Shown here: positions 61,019 to 64,000 of the stretch, piece by piece
How the letters are laid out: each line of letters starts with the position of its first letter
Position numbering within the stretch: position 1 is the stretch's first letter
Assembly (NCBI RefSeq): GCF_965139615.1
Contig: NZ_CBCSIQ010000009.1
Location: 62,001 to 126,000, forward strand
Origin: Kerstersia similis
GTDB lineage: Bacteria; Pseudomonadota; Gammaproteobacteria; Burkholderiales; Burkholderiaceae_B
DNA: 64,000 bases
Direction: 5' to 3'
The notes under the pieces: generated by a model
The model's input: only the letters and a program-made list of their open reading frames with translations
What the model was told of the DNA's origin: nothing
The model's database searches: none
Position numbers and translations under genes: made by a program

Positions 61019-62002
61019 TCAGGCCGGTGAGACCTGTACCCAGTAGCGCGTACGGTAATGCACACGGACAGGCAGGATCGCAGGCAATGCTTCCAGCGCT
61101 GCGCCAGTATCTTCAAGCTGGAACAGGCCGGAGACGGTCAGGCCGGCGATGGCGGGATCGCAGCGGATGATGCCGGGGCGGTGACGCGCCAGTTCGTCGA
61201 GGAAGGCACCCAGCGGCATGGCGGCTGCGCGCAGTACGCCGCGTGTCCAGGCGTCGGCATCGGCCGGCAGCGGGGTCGGTGCGCTCACCGCCAGGCGTGT
61301 CAGTTGCGCTTGCTGGCCGGCTTCAATGCGTTGGCCGTGCATGGGGAAATCTGCCGGTTGTGCCAGGACTGCGCCTGCCATGACGGCGACCCGGGTGGAT
61401 GCGTTGTCCTGCCGCACGAGGTAGCGCGTGCCCAGCGCCAGGCAGATGCCATCGCGGTTGCGGACAAAAAAAGGCCGGAGCGGCAACCGGGTGTCGGGGG
61501 CCGTGGTGACGAGGATCTCACCTGCCAGCAGTTTGACCTCCCGGGCATCCTCGTCAAAACGCAGCTGGATCGACGTGCCGGAGTTCAGGTGTATCTCAGT
61601 GCCGTCCGGCAGAACGACCCGTTGCCGGCTGCCGATGCCGGTGTGGTAATCGGCGACCAGGGGCAGCCATGGCTGCCGGTGATAGACGGCCAGGCCGACG
61701 GGCGTGGCCACCGCCAGCAAGGCCAGGCCGCGCAGCAGGGTGCGCCGGTCGGGTTGAGGGGCGGGGCGGTTGAGCGTGGCAACTGCCAGTTCGGCTGGCA
61801 GTTGCCGCAATTCCGCTGTCAATTGCCGGGCCCGTTCCCAGGCGGCCTGATTGTGTGGGCGCCGGGTCAGCCAGGAAAGAAAGGCGGGGTCGTCGGCATG
61901 GGTTTGTCCGCCATTCATGCGCAACAGCCACCTGGCGGCTTCGCGGGCAGCCTGGCGGTCTGTCGCAGCGGGGTCGGAGGAGGGCGGGCTGGCGGACGTC
62001 AT
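61019..62002 (-). CDS. FecR-family anti-sigma / sigma regulator
   Basis: A 327-residue single-pass inner-membrane protein. The N-terminal DUF4880-type cytoplasmic part (AAREAARWLLRMNGG, FLSWLTRRPHNQAAWERA) contacts the sigma factor; a hydrophobic segment (LLRGLALLAVATPVGLAVY) follows near residue 95; the periplasmic FecR domain shows GSRQRVVLPDGTEIHLNSGTS. It relays receptor occupancy to the ECF sigma. The ATG at 62002 overlaps the sigma gene stop as ATGA. With the divergent haem-type receptor it resembles Bordetella HurR. Confidence 0.9.
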   Translation of the reverse strand: MTSASPPSSDPAATDRQAAREAARWLLRMNGGQTHADDPAFLSWLTRRPHNQAAWERARQLTAELRQLPAELAVATLNRPAPQPDRRTLLRGLALLAVATPVGLAVYHRQPWLPLVADYHTGIGSRQRVVLPDGTEIHLNSGTSIQLRFDEDAREVKLLAGEILVTTAPDTRLPLRPFFVRNRDGICLALGTRYLVRQDNASTRVAVMAGAVLAQPADFPMHGQRIEAGQQAQLTRLAVSAPTPLPADADAWTRGVLRAAAMPLGAFLDELARHRPGIIRCDPAIAGLTVSGLFQLEDTGAALEALPAILPVRVHYRTRYWVQVSPA

Positions 62003-62508
62003 TCTGCCAATAGTATGCATTCTTCGAGGCCGCGCAAAACATGGCGTTGCACCGTGCGCAGGGAAATTCCCAGGCGGCGCGCGATTTCCTCGTGCGGCAG
62101 GCCTTCGAGTTGCGACATCAGGAACACCGTGCGGACGCGAGGCGGCAGGCTGGCCAGCATATTGTCCAGGCGCTTGAGACTGTCGAGCAGGATGGCGCTG
62201 GCCTCTGCCGAGGGCACGCTGGCTTCCGGCAGGCTGGCCAGCGCGCTGAGATAGGCGTCTTCCAGGGAGCGGCGGCGATACAGGTTGGCGACCAGGCGCT
62301 GGGCGATGGTGGCCAGATAGGCACGAGGCTCCTGCAGCGCGTGGGTGTCACCGCCATGGCGCAGGACGCGCAGGAAAGTGTCCTGCGCGAGGTCGGCAGC
62401 ATCCGCTGTGCTGCTCAGGCGGCGGCTGAGCCAGCCCTGCAGCCAGTGGTGGTGGTCGCGATAGAGCCTGGCAATGCTGTCCGAAGGATCAAGGCCGGGA
62501 TTTGACAT
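61999..62508 (-). CDS. ECF sigma factor, FecI family
   Basis: A 169-residue sigma factor: region 2 includes LYRDHHHWLQGWLSRRL and DLAQDTFLRVL, region 4 has LPPRVRTVFLMSQLEGLPHEEIARRLG and SLRTVQRHVLRGLEEC. FecI-type sigmas transcribe the gene of the TonB-dependent receptor that signals to them. The FecR partner overlaps downstream and the receptor gene is divergent. It is probably the HurI counterpart. GTG 62520 is an alternative start. Confidence 0.92.
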   Translation of the reverse strand: MSNPGLDPSDSIARLYRDHHHWLQGWLSRRLSSTADAADLAQDTFLRVLRHGGDTHALQEPRAYLATIAQRLVANLYRRRSLEDAYLSALASLPEASVPSAEASAILLDSLKRLDNMLASLPPRVRTVFLMSQLEGLPHEEIARRLGISLRTVQRHVLRGLEECILLAE

Positions 62509-62609
62509 GCGCGCAAGCACAAAGGCACAGGGTGGACGAGGAAGGCGGAAGGAGGAGCGGAACGACGCCTGGGCAGCAGTGATGAACCGTGATCACTTAT
62601 TGTGCAAAT

Positions 62610-62628
62610 GCAAATTGATATCGTTTTC
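62610..62628 (-). promoter_or_regulatory. Candidate Fur box in the sigma/receptor divergent region
   Basis: GCAAATTGATATCGTTTTC matches 11 of 19 positions of the Fur consensus. It sits in an AT-rich patch about 100 bases before the sigma gene, where iron control is expected. Confidence 0.4.
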
Positions 62629-62755
62629 GTGGATTCTATCACGCGTTTTTGGGAAATTTGTTGTTACAAAATGGCGGCGTGATGTTTGTCGTTTTTGATC
62701 GGCTCGCGGGTCTTGGTGGGTATTGCAGAACAGAGACCGCAAGGAGCCATACGGC

Positions 62756-64000
62756 ATGTTTTTCATTTTCGATGGGCGCAGGCGTGCCGCCGCCATGTCA
62801 GGCCGGAGGCGGGCGCTGGGCTATGCATTGACGCTGGCGTGCAGCAGTGCCGCGCTGTATTCAAGTGCGCTGCAGGCACAGGCAACCCTCTTGGCGGAAC
62901 GCCCCGCGCCCCGGCCGGTTGCGCCGGGCGCCCTGGCGGGTGCGGTCATGCAGTATGCGGAAGATACCGGCGTGACCGTGCTCTTCGAGCCGGGGCTGGT
63001 GCAAGGCTTGAACACTGCAGGCCTGCCACAACCGACCGGGGATGTCGCTGCAGGCTTGCGCCGGCTGTTGCAGGGGACGGGCCTGGAAGCCGTGCCGCGC
63101 AGCCCCGGCACCTACATTCTGCGGCGCCTGCCGGGCGGGAGCCAGGTTACTGCGCTGGCGCCGGTGATGGTGGCAGGCGTGCTGGATCCGCGCGACCGCG
63201 TCTATGAAACACCGGCTTCGGTCGCGTTGGTGACACGTGAGCAGATAGAGCGCCTGCCACCGAGGAATTCCGCCGATCTGCTGCATGAGGTCACGGGTGT
63301 CTATACCTCATCGAGCCGCAGTGATCCCGGGCTGTCGGTCAATATCCGTGGCATGCAGGATTTCGGCCGGGTCAACGTCATGATTGACGGGGCGCGCCAG
63401 AATTACCAGCAGAGCGGGCATGGTTCCAACGGTACGGTGTATTTCGATCCCGCCCTCATCGGGGGCGTGGAAGTCGTCAAAGGGCCGGTGTCCACCGTGG
63501 GGGGCGCCGGGATGATCGCCGGCATGGTGAATTTCCGCACGCTTGAGGTGGACGATATCCTGCAGCCTGGCCGAACCGTCGGTGGCAAGGCGCAACTGAG
63601 CACGGGCAGCAATGCCTACCATTTTGTCAGCAGCCTGGCAGGGGCCGCCAGGTTCGGCACGCAGGCCGATGTCATGGCGGCGGTCAGCCGCAAGAATATC
63701 GGTGCTTTCAAGGTGGGCGCACGTGGCCGGGATGATGCCGCCATGGGCGACAGCGTGATCAGCCGCACGACCCGCCAGGAACATTGGTCGGGCCTGTTCA
63801 AGTACGGGTGGCGGCCGGCGGATGGCCATGCCTTCAAGCTGAGCTATCTGGGCATGGATGCCAGCTTCATCGGCGATATGTCCGAGCAATCGGCCTATGG
63901 CGTGATGACCAATGGCTTCAATGTGCTGACGCACACCGTCAAGCTGGACTACAGCTGGCAGCCGGTGGATTCGCAGCACTGGGATGTGGCATCGGATATC
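62756..64000 (+). CDS. TonB-dependent haem/haemoglobin-type outer-membrane receptor, 3'-truncated by window
   Basis: The first 415 residues of a receptor that runs past the window end. An N-terminal export region (LGYALTLACSSAALYSSALQAQ) is followed by an STN signalling domain (APGALAGAVMQYAEDTGVTV to about residue 130), which marks receptors that signal through FecR/sigma pairs. The plug includes PRNSADLLHEVTGVYTS, LSVNIRGMQDFGRVNVMIDG and GSNGTVYFDPALIGGVEVV. This plug pattern is that of BhuR/HasR-like haem receptors rather than ferric-citrate receptors. AAGGAG precedes the ATG. Confidence 0.88.
   Translation, partial: MFFIFDGRRRAAAMSGRRRALGYALTLACSSAALYSSALQAQATLLAERPAPRPVAPGALAGAVMQYAEDTGVTVLFEPGLVQGLNTAGLPQPTGDVAAGLRRLLQGTGLEAVPRSPGTYILRRLPGGSQVTALAPVMVAGVLDPRDRVYETPASVALVTREQIERLPPRNSADLLHEVTGVYTSSSRSDPGLSVNIRGMQDFGRVNVMIDGARQNYQQSGHGSNGTVYFDPALIGGVEVVKGPVSTVGGAGMIAGMVNFRTLEVDDILQPGRTVGGKAQLSTGSNAYHFVSSLAGAARFGTQADVMAAVSRKNIGAFKVGARGRDDAAMGDSVISRTTRQEHWSGLFKYGWRPADGHAFKLSYLGMDASFIGDMSEQSAYGVMTNGFNVLTHTVKLDYSWQPVDSQHWDVASDI

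Overview
The window is G+C-rich, densely coded bacterial chromosome. Gene content and order (htrB/lpxL pair beside metK, dapF-DUF484-xerC, SAH riboswitch-ahcY-metF, C-minus DksA, an ECF sigma/FecR/haem-receptor set) point to a betaproteobacterium of the Alcaligenaceae (Bordetella/Achromobacter/Kerstersia-like). The genus cannot be fixed from sequence alone. No rRNA, tRNA, insertion sequence, phage or CRISPR array was seen.

Layout. Bases 1-3170 hold the 3' part of pbpC and an orphan ssuE-ssuF pair. Bases 3440-24431 form one large 4-hydroxyphenylacetate (HPA) catabolic island. On the plus strand lie a two-component HPA 3-hydroxylase of the Acinetobacter C2/C1 type and, at the far end, a TRAP transporter. 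On the minus strand lie a complete homoprotocatechuate meta-cleavage operon (hpaG1-G2-E-D-F-H-I), a GMC alcohol oxidoreductase, a FeaB-type aldehyde dehydrogenase, a succinate-semialdehyde dehydrogenase, an HpaA-type activator, an E. coli-type HpaB hydroxylase, the MarR repressor HpaR and a second HpaA-type activator. Two structurally unrelated HPA 3-hydroxylases, each next to its own HpaA homologue, therefore feed one lower pathway that ends in succinate and pyruvate. TTAACnnGTTAA palindromes overlap both divergent promoters between hpaG1 and the TRAP genes. A near-identical site lies about 20 kb away, upstream of an amine-oxidase/FeaR cluster.

Bases 24604-31224 carry a Bcr-type exporter, a CusF-like protein, hslVU, dksA, a G3E (COG0523) metallochaperone GTPase and zur. 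A perfect Zur box at 31379 opens a tightly overlapped metal operon: a small membrane ORF, a zinc ABC transporter, DUF1007 and a NicO permease. Bases 36538-43004 hold a minus-strand set (DAO-family oxidase, cupin, APC permease, Tat-exported amidase) divergent from a FeaR-like activator. Bases 43074-60581 are mostly housekeeping: xerC, DUF484, dapF, two lipid A acyltransferases, metK with a structured leader, a glycosyltransferase, SAH riboswitch-ahcY, a small membrane protein, metF, 5-formyl-THF cycloligase, slt, cca, a MidA-type methyltransferase and rhlE. The right end holds an ECF sigma/FecR pair divergent from a TonB-dependent haem-type receptor that runs off the window.

Functional picture: the island can take arylethanols or arylacetaldehydes (GMC enzyme, FeaB) and HPA (TRAP, inferred) through hydroxylation to homoprotocatechuate and on to central metabolism. 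HpaR is the likely repressor and two HpaA homologues are the likely activators. The FeaR/oxidase cluster may supply aldehydes from amines, and the shared operator-like sequence suggests the two clusters are co-regulated.
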